A DNA stretch of 64,000 nt from assembly GCA_964562685.1 (NCBI GenBank), contig CAZLUP010000017.1, positions 1 to 64,000 of the forward strand. Direction: 5' to 3'. This document shows positions 43,626 through 51,307 of the stretch, piece after piece. Source of the DNA: Stanieria sp964562685. Its GTDB lineage: Bacteria; Cyanobacteriota; Cyanobacteriia; Cyanobacteriales; Xenococcaceae. Position 1 is the first letter of the stretch, and every line of letters starts with the position of its first letter. The position numbers were made by a program, and so were the translations under genes. The notes under the pieces were generated by a model. That model had not been told where the DNA came from. It saw only the letters and a program-made list of their open reading frames with translations, and did no database searches.

Positions 43626-44351
43626 TTATTGAGCAGGAGCAGAATCAGAATTTAAATTTCCGTTGGGGTTAGAATCAGAATTGACATTGGAATCCTTATC
43701 ATAAACACACTTGATCTCTCCGCCAACGCCGACAATAAAATCATCGAAGTCAACATCTTGTAGATTTTCTCGGACAAGCTTAGACCCTGTATCGTCCCAG
43801 CGTAACATTACACCACCATTAGCTAATTCAGACAAACCGCCAACAAATTTAGCTTGTCTGTTTTGACCAAGGTTTTCCAGATTAGTCGAGTAAACAATAC
43901 CCGCAGGTTCATTGTTAAAAAACGATTCCAAATAAAAAGCATAGCGATTTCCTGCTAAAAAAGTAAAACTAGCAAGAGATTGGGGAACTGTATTGCCAGG
44001 AGTACCTATAAAGTCAGTAGCTTGTTTCGATTCAAAGTCATCTTGATATTTAGATTCACGGTAAATAGTATCTTCAGTGTCAGCCGATTTGACTTCAACT
44101 AGTAGTGGAGTTTTTTCTCCAGTATCCAAATTAATTACACCAAAAGTGGATTGGTATGCTCCATGAGATTGGATAAATTGAAAATCTATGATCGTATCTT
44201 CGTCGAATTGAATACCTTGATTGTCAAACATTTCGGCTGCCAATGTGGGACGAACTCCAGCACAAAGAATAGTTGTAAAAACTATAGTTGCAATCTTGGC
44301 ATAATTAAGGCACAATGCGATCGCTTTAAATTTGAATTTAGCTAGTTTCAT
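43626..44351 (-). CDS. Exported DUF4114-like protein, 241 aa
   Basis: Start taken at ATG 44351 (MKLAKFKFKAIALCLNYAK) because AGGA precedes it; two earlier ATG codons at 44369 and 44363 overlap the stop of the upstream gene. The signal region ends near LCAGVRPTLAAE. The mature part has DVDFDDFIVGVGGEIKCV with VMLRWDDTG before it, like the DxDFND calcium-binding core of DUF4114 domains. The extreme C-terminus repeats NSDSN. Third and last gene of the envelope operon. Confidence 0.6.
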   Translation of the reverse strand: MKLAKFKFKAIALCLNYAKIATIVFTTILCAGVRPTLAAEMFDNQGIQFDEDTIIDFQFIQSHGAYQSTFGVINLDTGEKTPLLVEVKSADTEDTIYRESKYQDDFESKQATDFIGTPGNTVPQSLASFTFLAGNRYAFYLESFFNNEPAGIVYSTNLENLGQNRQAKFVGGLSELANGGVMLRWDDTGSKLVRENLQDVDFDDFIVGVGGEIKCVYDKDSNVNSDSNPNGNLNSDSAPAQ

Positions 44352-44362
44352 TTTTTTCCTCA

Positions 44363-44827
44363 TCACCATGAACTGCGATTGACATTGTCAGTTTGTGTTT
44401 GATTAACTTGATTGACTTGATTGACAAAGTTTTGAGCTTCTTGTATCGTCTCGCTTAGTTCTTCGGCTGCTGGATTGATGCATTCCTCATCGTCTACTCT
44501 GGCAAAGTGACGAGGACCTTTGGGTGCTGCTTCTGAGGCAGTAAGTTGATCAATTGCCTGATTGAGTTGTTGTGATATGCTGCTAGCTTGATTAGAGATT
44601 TGTGTGGGAGTTATTCCACCACTACCAGTTGCACTAGCAGTTCCACCGCTACTAGATGTTCCACCACTACTAAAACCAAAATTAGGAGGCGCACTATAAA
44701 TATTAGTTCCAGTAAGATCCGACTGATTAGTATTAGTCTGAGATTGAACGAGATCAGCTTTAACTATTGGAATTCCTGCTAGTATAGTGACTGCAAAAAG
44801 CCTTACAATCCATTTTCTTGCGTACAT
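44363..44827 (-). CDS. Exported hypothetical protein, Ser/Gly/Thr-rich linker, 154 aa
   Basis: Start placed at ATG 44827 (MYARKWIVRLFAVTILAGIP...), as the longer frame overlaps the upstream gene by 137 bp. A signal peptide is clear. Residues ~45-75 are a low-complexity SSGGTSSSGGTASATGSGG linker; the C-terminal half is helical and Gln-rich (QASSISQQLNQAIDQLTASE, ETIQEAQNFVNQVNQVNQTQ). No family. It begins 25 bp after the preceding outer-membrane gene and overlaps the next by a few bases. Confidence 0.6.
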   Translation of the reverse strand: MYARKWIVRLFAVTILAGIPIVKADLVQSQTNTNQSDLTGTNIYSAPPNFGFSSGGTSSSGGTASATGSGGITPTQISNQASSISQQLNQAIDQLTASEAAPKGPRHFARVDDEECINPAAEELSETIQEAQNFVNQVNQVNQTQTDNVNRSSW

Positions 44828-44852
44828 AATTTTTACTTCAAAATTCTCACGG

Positions 44853-45944
44853 TTAAAATCTGCCACCAAATCCAAAACCAATTGCGGTGCCAAGTACAAA
44901 GCGCGCACCATCACCTGCACCAGCAATATCTCGCAGTGCTGGAGTAAAAGTAATTGGTAAATTGGGAAAAGGAGAAATTGATAATCCAATTGCTAAATCT
45001 TGTCCTGTCCATTCAGTAATTACACTGACAGGTCTAGCTACTCGCAATGCTAACGAACCAAAAACATTAACAGTATCACGGTCTTCATCAATATCATCTT
45101 CACTGCGAAATTGCCCGTTACCAATGCCACCAGAGATAGCCATTCGACTGAAGGGAGAATCGATATCTTCTCTCAAACGAAAGATTTGTGTAGCAACACC
45201 ATAAACAGAGTCTTGAAAGTCATTTTCCTCACCAATGTTTAAAAAACCATTCCAGCCAAAAGCTACTGCTGTATTTTCAGCTAGGCGACGATGTATTTTC
45301 ATGTTAAAGCCACCAGTGCCGAAATCACGATTGTTACCAAAACTCGCCATACCGTAGCTTAGTTCCGCGCCTACAGCTTTACGAGCATTACCAAAAGCAA
45401 CTCCCATGCCGAGAGTTGCATCTAAATCGTCACTGTTACCATAACGGGTATCTGATTGAAAACTGGGACTGATATACCATCTACCACCATCCCCACCAAA
45501 GCCATAGGGATTAGCAATAGTTAAAGCTGGCGACCCCGAATTTCTTCTGGGTGGTTTACGGTTTTTAATTTCATCTAATTCTGACTGTAATTTCTGAATT
45601 TCTTCATTATCGACCGAATTGGAGTCAGAGCTAGAATTGTCGACAATTGGTAAGTTATCCGTTTCCGAAGCCTCCATAACTTCGTCTGATGAAGGAGTTT
45701 GATTTTCTTCCATTGACTCGTCAACTTGAGCAAAAAGACGAGTTGGAGAAATTGAAAATAAAGGTTTTTGTGGTTCTGTATGTAGAAGAGAACTTGCTTG
45801 TTTAGAAACTCGATTAGATAAAATTTCTGCTGAATTATTGCTTGATTGCTCAGAAGAGAGATCGTTTGTTGGATTAGCCCAAGAACTCGTAGCAGAAATT
45901 GGCACTAAAACCAAAGTTAGCAAAGTAATATTTAGTTTATACAT
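44853..45944 (-). CDS. Outer-membrane beta-barrel protein with coiled-coil N-terminus
   Basis: A 363-aa exported protein with a signal peptide (LNITLLTLVLVPISATSSWA). Residues ~20-125 are low-complexity and acidic, then a short coiled coil (NEEIQKLQSELDEIKNRKPPRR). From ~140 onward alternating strands (GGRWYISPSFQSDTRYG, GMGVAFGNARKAVGAELSYG, MAISGGIGNGQF, LGTAIGFGFGGRF) end with an aromatic residue, as in outer-membrane barrels. It resembles trimeric or coiled-coil-anchored barrels. It heads a likely three-gene operon (spacings 25 bp and overlap) with two other exported proteins. Function not known. Confidence 0.65.
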   Translation of the reverse strand: MYKLNITLLTLVLVPISATSSWANPTNDLSSEQSSNNSAEILSNRVSKQASSLLHTEPQKPLFSISPTRLFAQVDESMEENQTPSSDEVMEASETDNLPIVDNSSSDSNSVDNEEIQKLQSELDEIKNRKPPRRNSGSPALTIANPYGFGGDGGRWYISPSFQSDTRYGNSDDLDATLGMGVAFGNARKAVGAELSYGMASFGNNRDFGTGGFNMKIHRRLAENTAVAFGWNGFLNIGEENDFQDSVYGVATQIFRLREDIDSPFSRMAISGGIGNGQFRSEDDIDEDRDTVNVFGSLALRVARPVSVITEWTGQDLAIGLSISPFPNLPITFTPALRDIAGAGDGARFVLGTAIGFGFGGRF

Positions 45945-46384
45945 AAATTTATTGCAGTATTTTTACATATTTGCTGCAAAGAGTTTAGACGATACTCTGC
46001 TGTTATACTCCGATTTAATTCGAGCATCAACTATTAATAATAAATTTCGTTATTTTCACGGACAAATTTGCTATAATTACAATTTTTTTGTTGATTTTTC
46101 TTAAAATAAATGGCGATCGCTTTAATTGTTATTAGCACTTTTTGCTCACTCAATTTCTACTTAAGTAATCAGCTTTTAATTTATAACAACTTTATTTAGG
46201 ATTTATATTTCCTTTAAAATTTTAAGTCTATTTCAGCCAAAAAATTGTCTAAAGTGTATCGAAAAGCTGTTTTTGCAAAAGATTCTGTAAAAACTCGGTA
46301 AGATTGACAATTCTCTCTAGTATTTTTCGGAGTAATTACTTAAACTACAAATAACTTAAGAGTTATTACTTAAAAGTAATTATT
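45945..46384. other. Divergent intergenic region
   Basis: Between the outer-membrane gene and the protease gene. AT-rich, with a HIP1 core near 46122. A plus-strand open frame over it overlaps the outer-membrane gene and is probably chance. No regulatory site identified. Confidence 0.4.
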
Positions 46385-47356
46385 GTGAAAAGCAATTTTT
46401 TTAAATACACTTTATTATTACTACTATCATCTATTAGTTATTTTTCTTTTCTTAGGTTAGCTACAGCGAATACACAATTAAACTTAAAGTCTATTGAGCT
46501 ATCAAGTCCAAATACTGAGCAATTAAATGTAGCTTATACAACCAGCTTAATAATAAATAGGACTTTAAACTCTAATCAAAATTTAATAGCTGCTATCTAC
46601 GGACAAGATGACAGAGTTGCTGTTTTAAATCCAACTCAAACGCCTTGGGACAATATTGCTAAACTTAAAATCAAATTTCCTGACGGCAAAGCATTTATTG
46701 GCTCTGGAGCTGCAATTAATAGTACCCATATAATTACGGCTGCTCATAATGTTTTTTTAAAAAATAATGGAGGAAAAGCTGATCTAAATTCAATCAGCGT
46801 AAGTTTTAACAAATATAATGCGGTTAATGTTACTAAAGTCAGAATTTTAGAGGGATGGACTAACAAAACAAATTGGGAATTTAAAAACGACCAATGGCAA
46901 CCTCTTAGTCATCAAGATGATATTGCTTTACTTACTTTAGATCGTCCTTTGGAAAACTTTGATCGATGTTTTAACTTACAAGCATTAGATAGTTCTTCAT
47001 TGTTTAAAATTAAAATTAACATTTCTGGATATCCCGATAACCCAACCACTGCCTGGAAAAATCTTCCCATGAAAACTGCATCTGGAAAAATCAGTTTTGT
47101 TGATAACAATCAGTTTTTCTATAATGAAACCCTTGATACTCAAGGAGGACAAAGCGGTAGTCCTGTATGGTATTTTGATCGAGATACAAAAACTTATAAT
47201 ATTGTGGGCATTCACGTTCAAGGAAATAAGTGGATTAATGGGAATTTCTATAATGTAGCGTCACAAATTACTGAGGATAAATTAACTTTGATTCAGAGTT
47301 GGGTTAAAGAAGATTTGCAAGATTATGGGGAAGAAAAACTTGCTTCCACTAATTAA
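46385..47356 (+). CDS. Secreted trypsin-like serine protease (V8/glutamyl endopeptidase-type)
   Basis: A 323-aa protease starting at GTG 46385 with a signal peptide (TLLLLLSSISYFSFLRLATA). Residues ~30-95 are a polar pro-like segment. The catalytic triad is present: HIITAAHNVF (His), HQDDIALLTLDRPL (Asp) and QGGQSGSPVWYF (Ser), and GSGAAI/NISGYPDNP match the S1B family. It would be exported and processed. Not in an operon; the first gene after the divergent region. Confidence 0.85.
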   Translation: MKSNFFKYTLLLLLSSISYFSFLRLATANTQLNLKSIELSSPNTEQLNVAYTTSLIINRTLNSNQNLIAAIYGQDDRVAVLNPTQTPWDNIAKLKIKFPDGKAFIGSGAAINSTHIITAAHNVFLKNNGGKADLNSISVSFNKYNAVNVTKVRILEGWTNKTNWEFKNDQWQPLSHQDDIALLTLDRPLENFDRCFNLQALDSSSLFKIKINISGYPDNPTTAWKNLPMKTASGKISFVDNNQFFYNETLDTQGGQSGSPVWYFDRDTKTYNIVGIHVQGNKWINGNFYNVASQITEDKLTLIQSWVKEDLQDYGEEKLASTN

Positions 47357-47495
47357 ATATCTCAATTATTTAGCTTAGTTATGAATTGAAGTCTAAAGAA
47401 TTATGTGTTTTTTCATTATGCCTGAGCTAAAAAATTTGATAGTTTGGAAAAAGCTAAATGAAATAAAATGAATTTTTTTAATTTGTGTATTATTT

Positions 47496-48098
47496 ATGTT
47501 TACAGATAAATTAGTTTTACCTATCGATAGCGATCGCATTTCCCAATACGATCAGACCCTTATTATAGCTGGTCTGACTTGGGCTGATTATGAAAAGTTT
47601 GATTCAATTGAATATCCAGGTTATCGGGTTTCTTATTTTAATGGAGTAATTACCGTTGTGTCACCCAGTCTAAATCATGAAACTATTGCTGAGGTAATTA
47701 ATTATTTAGTAGTCGCTTATTGTCGTCAGTATAACTTGCTATACTTTCCCATGCGTTCAACGACATTAAAAAATCCTCCCTTAGTGGGAAAAGAACCTGA
47801 TGTTAGTTTTGCGTTTGGGACAAAGAAATCTTTTCCTGATCTAGCGATTGAGGTGGTTTACTCTAGTGGAGGTATTGCTGATTTAGAAAAGTATAAATAT
47901 TTAGGAATTAAAGAAGTTTGGTTTTGGCAAAATGAGCAAATAAAATTTTATAAATTAGGAGATTCTGATTATATCGAAATTCAGATGAGTGACTGTTTAT
48001 CTAAACTATCTTCTGATTTTTTAATTAGGTTTATTAATCGTGGGCTAGCGGAAAGTCCATTAATTATTGAAGCAGATTTCATCAAAGAATTGCAATAA
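47496..48098 (+). CDS. Uma2-family (DUF820) protein, second copy
   Basis: A 200-aa Uma2 protein. GLTWADYEKFDSIEYPGYRVSYFNGVITVVSPS at the N-terminus, then KEPDVSFAFG and FPDLAIEVVYSSGGIADLEKYKYLGIKEVWFW. In this subgroup the ExxSK lysine of the first copy is replaced (EVVYSSG), so catalysis is uncertain. Full length. It is not related to the 393 copy closely. Confidence 0.85.
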   Translation: MFTDKLVLPIDSDRISQYDQTLIIAGLTWADYEKFDSIEYPGYRVSYFNGVITVVSPSLNHETIAEVINYLVVAYCRQYNLLYFPMRSTTLKNPPLVGKEPDVSFAFGTKKSFPDLAIEVVYSSGGIADLEKYKYLGIKEVWFWQNEQIKFYKLGDSDYIEIQMSDCLSKLSSDFLIRFINRGLAESPLIIEADFIKELQ

Positions 48099-48180
48099 AC
48101 TCAATTGAGTGTCTAGAGCAAATTCTACCAGAAGCAACTCAACAGTTACTAGAAGATACTTTCAATTTAGCTATATCTGG

Positions 48181-48224
48181 CATTCATCCAGCACCGTAAG
48201 CTTGCTTCGGTGTCTGGATGAATG
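48181..48224. repeat. Imperfect palindrome CATTCATCCAG...CTGGATGAATG
   Basis: CATTCATCCAG with CACCG pairs to CGGTG and CTGGATGAATG around an 11-base loop, with one unpaired T. It is just after the Uma2 gene and could work as terminator or mobile palindrome. Confidence 0.5.
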
Positions 48225-49065
48225 GCAGTCAAGGTTTAACGCTACATAAGTTATTTTAACAACAAAACAATATATGTTAAAATAACTTTGATGAGAAATT
48301 TTTTTCAGCATAATTACTGAAATTAATCAAAGTGCTTTTCTGAATCAAACTTCTTAGCACTCCTTGCCAAAATAGCATAATTTTTTTTTAATTTACAGGT
48401 AGGAAAATTCAGTAAGTTTACTCAAAATATATAACAAATATATAGTTTGTCTTTTTGTAATAAGTATTTATTGATTTTGACATTGATCTATTTTTTTTAT
48501 TAGTAAAAATGAGGTTAAGAATCACTGACAAAAACTTCAGTAATTTCCCTGAATAAAACTATTTAAGATGCCTAAGTAGGTAGGTGTAATTAAATATAAA
48601 ATGTCTGTGGCAGGGAATGGGGAATGGTAGGGTTTTATAAATTATTGTGGTTAGCTACTGATAGCAACCAAATTATAAGTTAGGACAAGGTATTGAACAT
48701 AGAGAGTAACTGCCGTTAGCCCTTACAGAATTTATGTGTTTTTACCTTTACTTAGACAGTTATAAAGTTGAATTAAAAAAGGGTTTAATGAGCTTTGTTT
48801 TAGATGCAGGGAATTAATTCTTTGTCAACAAAAGCAAAATTATTGAATGTCATTTAATTTAGTAAAAGGTTAAAATCTGGTGGATGTTATGGCAAGTTTA
48901 TTTTTTAATTAGACTCTTCTTTTTTTATGAAGCGATCTCGGCAGAGCCGAGGCACGGAGCGATCGCATTTGATTTTTAATTCTCTTCATCCAGGCGCGAT
49001 CTGTTTTTTTCTGTTTTTTTTGATAAGTACCTAGGTAGGATTAGTTGTTCTGTTATCATTAAATT

Positions 49066-49085
49066 ATGACCACATAATGACCACA
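49066..49085 (+). promoter_or_regulatory. Direct repeat ATGACCACA, candidate toxin-antitoxin operator
   Basis: Two copies of ATGACCACA, two bases apart, 20 bp before the antitoxin ATG. Antitoxins of the Phd/YefM type bind promoter-overlapping repeats; binding here is inferred. Confidence 0.4.
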
Positions 49086-49104
49086 ATCTAAAAGAGAAAT
49101 AATT

Positions 49105-49350
49105 ATGAAAAGTGTCGGGATACGAGAGTTTAGAGATAAAGCATCTCAGTATCTAGCTAGTCGGGAAGTTGTAGCTGTCAAGCGTCATGGCAAATTAGTT
49201 GGATTTTATATACCCGTAGAACAATCGGATCGAATAGAAATTGAACAAGCATTACAAAGACTTTCTCAAACAGTAGAGACAGCTATAGCAGAAAGTGGGA
49301 TGGACGAAGTTGCTCTTAGTCATGCTTTAGATTTATCTCAGAAAGAGTAA
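49105..49350 (+). CDS. Phd/YefM-like antitoxin
   Basis: An 81-aa protein, MKSVGIREFRDKASQYLASREVVAVKRHGKLVGFYIPVE: the Phd/YefM N-terminal fold with the REFRDKASQYL and V-KHGK pattern. The C-terminal tail ERLSQTVETAIAESGMDE would wrap a toxin. It precedes a PIN toxin by 6 bp, so a complete type II toxin-antitoxin unit. Confidence 0.8.
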   Translation: MKSVGIREFRDKASQYLASREVVAVKRHGKLVGFYIPVEQSDRIEIEQALQRLSQTVETAIAESGMDEVALSHALDLSQKE

Positions 49351-49356
49351 TAAGCA

Positions 49357-49791
49357 ATGCGCTTAGTTGTTGATGTTAATATTTTGGTCGCTGAATTAAT
49401 TAGAGTAAGAGGCAGAAAATTAATTATTCATCCAGAATTAGAGCTTTACATGGCTGAAAAAGCTTGGGAAGAAACAACTTATGAATTAAATAAAAGAATA
49501 GAAAAGATGATAAACAAAGGTGTATTTTCTCAAGAAATTGGACAGAGTTTATTAAATGATGCAGTAACTTTGGCTGAAGCGAAGGTATCTATAGTTCCTC
49601 ATGATATCTATTCATCATACGAAACCATTGCCAGAAATCGGATACCTCGCGATCCTAATGATTGGTTTACAGTAGCATTAGCATTAGCTTTAAAAGCAGC
49701 AATTTGGACTTCAGACAATGACTTTCTCGGATGTGGAATAGCAACTTGGACAACTGATACCTTGCTCGCTCATTTAACTGCACCAAATTAA
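49357..49791 (+). CDS. PIN-domain toxin
   Basis: A 144-aa VapC-like RNase. Acidic residues: VVDVNILVAELIR (Asp6), ELNKRIEKM and ARNRIPRDPNDWFTVALALALKAAIWTSDNDFLG, which carries DPND and the D-N-D-F motif. Preceded by a Phd/YefM antitoxin gene 6 bp before. Likely ribonuclease; target not deducible. Confidence 0.82.
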   Translation: MRLVVDVNILVAELIRVRGRKLIIHPELELYMAEKAWEETTYELNKRIEKMINKGVFSQEIGQSLLNDAVTLAEAKVSIVPHDIYSSYETIARNRIPRDPNDWFTVALALALKAAIWTSDNDFLGCGIATWTTDTLLAHLTAPN

Positions 49792-49912
49792 TTTCTAATC
49801 CAGTCTGAAAGCTTTTCTAAATCCATCGGTACATCCCACTATTTCCGCATTTCTGCTCTATGTTCGTAAATGTCTTAATCTTTACTTGTACTGCTATGCT
49901 TTTAATTGCGAC

Positions 49913-51049
49913 TTACTGGCTTAGATAACAGTGACAATCGGGTTTTTCAAGTAGGGATTGAGCTAGAGCATTAAGAGATGTTGCTGCTAACAACCCACCG
50001 CCAATAGTGCTAAGGGTGGTAATAAAAGGAACGCCAGAGTGTATCAACAGACGCTTGGCTGCGGGAGCATGACTGAAACCAATCGGCATTCCAATTACTA
50101 AAGCAGGTTTAAATAATTCTTTTTCGATTCCCTGACAAACTGAGAGTAAAACTGAGGGGGTATAACCGATGACTACAATACATTCAGGAGTTAATTGGCT
50201 CAATTTTTGCTGCCAAGATTGATGCTGCCAAAATTCTTGTTCTGCTTCTACCGCATTAGTAATATGAGGGTTATCAATTAAGGTAGTTATCGAGCATCCT
50301 AAATGAGCAAGTCGGGGATGATCCAAAGCAGCAGCGATCGCATTAACGTCTGTTACTACCTGACAACCCATTTTAAGATGCTCGCGAGCAGCAGCAATGG
50401 CTTTGGGACTAATTTTGACGAAATTAACTAAACTGACATCACCACAAGCTAAGACCAACTTAGATAGTAGATCGACTTCTATTTCTGAGCGCTCGGATAA
50501 ATCTGGTAAAAGCTGTTGCAAGGATTCTTGAAAGGCTTCGGGATGAGCGGGTACGGCAGCATCAAGGGCATTCCAGAGGGAGTCTATTTGTTCATTTTGT
50601 AGAGACTCCACGTAGTTACTTTCTACTTCTAATAATTTAAGTTGCGCGATCGCTTCTGCTTGGATACTCTGACACTGGCGATCGCGTCCTAATAATCCTT
50701 CTAATGCCGATGCGGTTTGGCGCAGTCTGGTAATTTGTTGAATAATTGAGCGATACTGTTGCTGAAGTTGGGGTATTAGAGTATCGGTTGCTAGATTGGT
50801 TTCGGTTTCAAGTAATTTGCGGATGTGTTCTAATTGAAATCCCTGCTGTTTGAGAGCGACAATTTTGCGTAGATGCTGGACGTGCTTTTCAGTGTAGAGA
50901 CGATAATTACTGGGCGATCGCACTGCTTCTGGTAACAATCCTAACTGATGATAATGTCTTACCATACGCGGTGTGATGTTTCCGCCTACTGTTTCGGTTA
51001 ATTTTTTGATGGTGATCAATTCAGTCACTTTTTTAGCACAAGAAATCAA
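49913..51049 (-). CDS. coaR: Cobalt-responsive MerR-family regulator CoaR
   Basis: A 378-aa fusion: residues ~10-80 are a MerR winged helix (GGNITPRMVRHYHQLGLLPEAVRSPSNYRLYTEKHVQHL), followed by a coiled coil and a CbiC/CobH precorrin-8X-like domain (LVLACGDVSLVNFVKISPKAIAAAREHL...VVIGYTPSVLLSV...HAPAAKRLL). The protein ends DCHCYLSQ; the Cys-His-Cys near the C-terminus is needed for cobalt sensing in Synechocystis CoaR. Divergent from coaT. The TTG start at 51049 is 4 bp inside the stop of a 59-aa ORF (TTGA overlap), supporting translational coupling. Confidence 0.92.
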   Translation of the reverse strand: MISCAKKVTELITIKKLTETVGGNITPRMVRHYHQLGLLPEAVRSPSNYRLYTEKHVQHLRKIVALKQQGFQLEHIRKLLETETNLATDTLIPQLQQQYRSIIQQITRLRQTASALEGLLGRDRQCQSIQAEAIAQLKLLEVESNYVESLQNEQIDSLWNALDAAVPAHPEAFQESLQQLLPDLSERSEIEVDLLSKLVLACGDVSLVNFVKISPKAIAAAREHLKMGCQVVTDVNAIAAALDHPRLAHLGCSITTLIDNPHITNAVEAEQEFWQHQSWQQKLSQLTPECIVVIGYTPSVLLSVCQGIEKELFKPALVIGMPIGFSHAPAAKRLLIHSGVPFITTLSTIGGGLLAATSLNALAQSLLEKPDCHCYLSQ

Positions 51050-51225
51050 GTTGGGTTTTCTATTTTCGGAATTGCTGAAATAATCGCTCGAAGCGCATGA
51101 TTAACTGCTTCTGAAGTTTTAAATACTTCTGCCACATCTGGATCGAGAGTAATAACTCTAGAATTAGCTTGAGCAAAACGATTGGGACGTGCTTTTGCAT
51201 AATCAAAGTTATATTCAGACAACAT
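51046..51225 (-). CDS. 59-aa antitoxin-like small protein in the coaR-coaT intergenic region
   Basis: Starts at ATG 51225, ends in TGA overlapping the coaR start. The protein begins MLSEYNFDYAKARPNRFAQA and contains LDPDVAEVFKTSEAVNHALRAII, a pattern of small cyanobacterial antitoxin-like proteins (Y-x-F...ARPN; VTLDPDVAEVF). No toxin gene is adjacent. The overlap suggests that it is translated together with CoaR. The family is recognised only loosely. Confidence 0.55.
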   Translation of the reverse strand: MLSEYNFDYAKARPNRFAQANSRVITLDPDVAEVFKTSEAVNHALRAIISAIPKIENPT

Positions 51226-51247
51226 TTTCTTAGAATTTCAATTTTTT

Positions 51248-51280
51248 CTTGACTTTAACATTAATGTCAAGGTTTAGGCT
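51248..51280 (+). promoter_or_regulatory. coaT promoter with CoaR-type operator
   Basis: Inverted repeat CTTGAC...GTCAAG (51248-51271) overlaps a -35 TTGACT (51249-51254) and is followed by a -10-like TAGGCT (51275-51280), a 20-bp spacer. Overlong spacers with a dyad are the hallmark of MerR-type activation, and the Synechocystis coaT promoter has the same spacing. Position is just 28 bp upstream of coaT. Confidence 0.7.
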
Positions 51281-51307
51281 AAGGAAGTAGTCTGATTTGC
51301 TCAAACG

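Larger units (their letters stand above)
48099..49104. other. 1-kb intergenic region with relic and palindromes
   Basis: Just after the Uma2 gene a start-less frame (48103-48198) reads ECLEQILPEATQQLLEDTF...; possibly a remnant. 48181-48224 is a long imperfect hairpin. Near 48946 a CTCGGC/GCCGAG palindrome precedes HIP1. A direct repeat likely serving as operator occurs at 49066-49085. No other gene found. Confidence 0.45.

Noticed and set aside
45838..46104. 88-aa plus-strand frame upstream of the protease
   Set aside because: Overlaps the outer-membrane gene antisense and has no coding signals.
48103..48198. Start-less frame ECLEQILPEATQQLLEDTF after the Uma2 gene
   Set aside because: Too short to assign; might be a Uma2 or DUF29 remnant.
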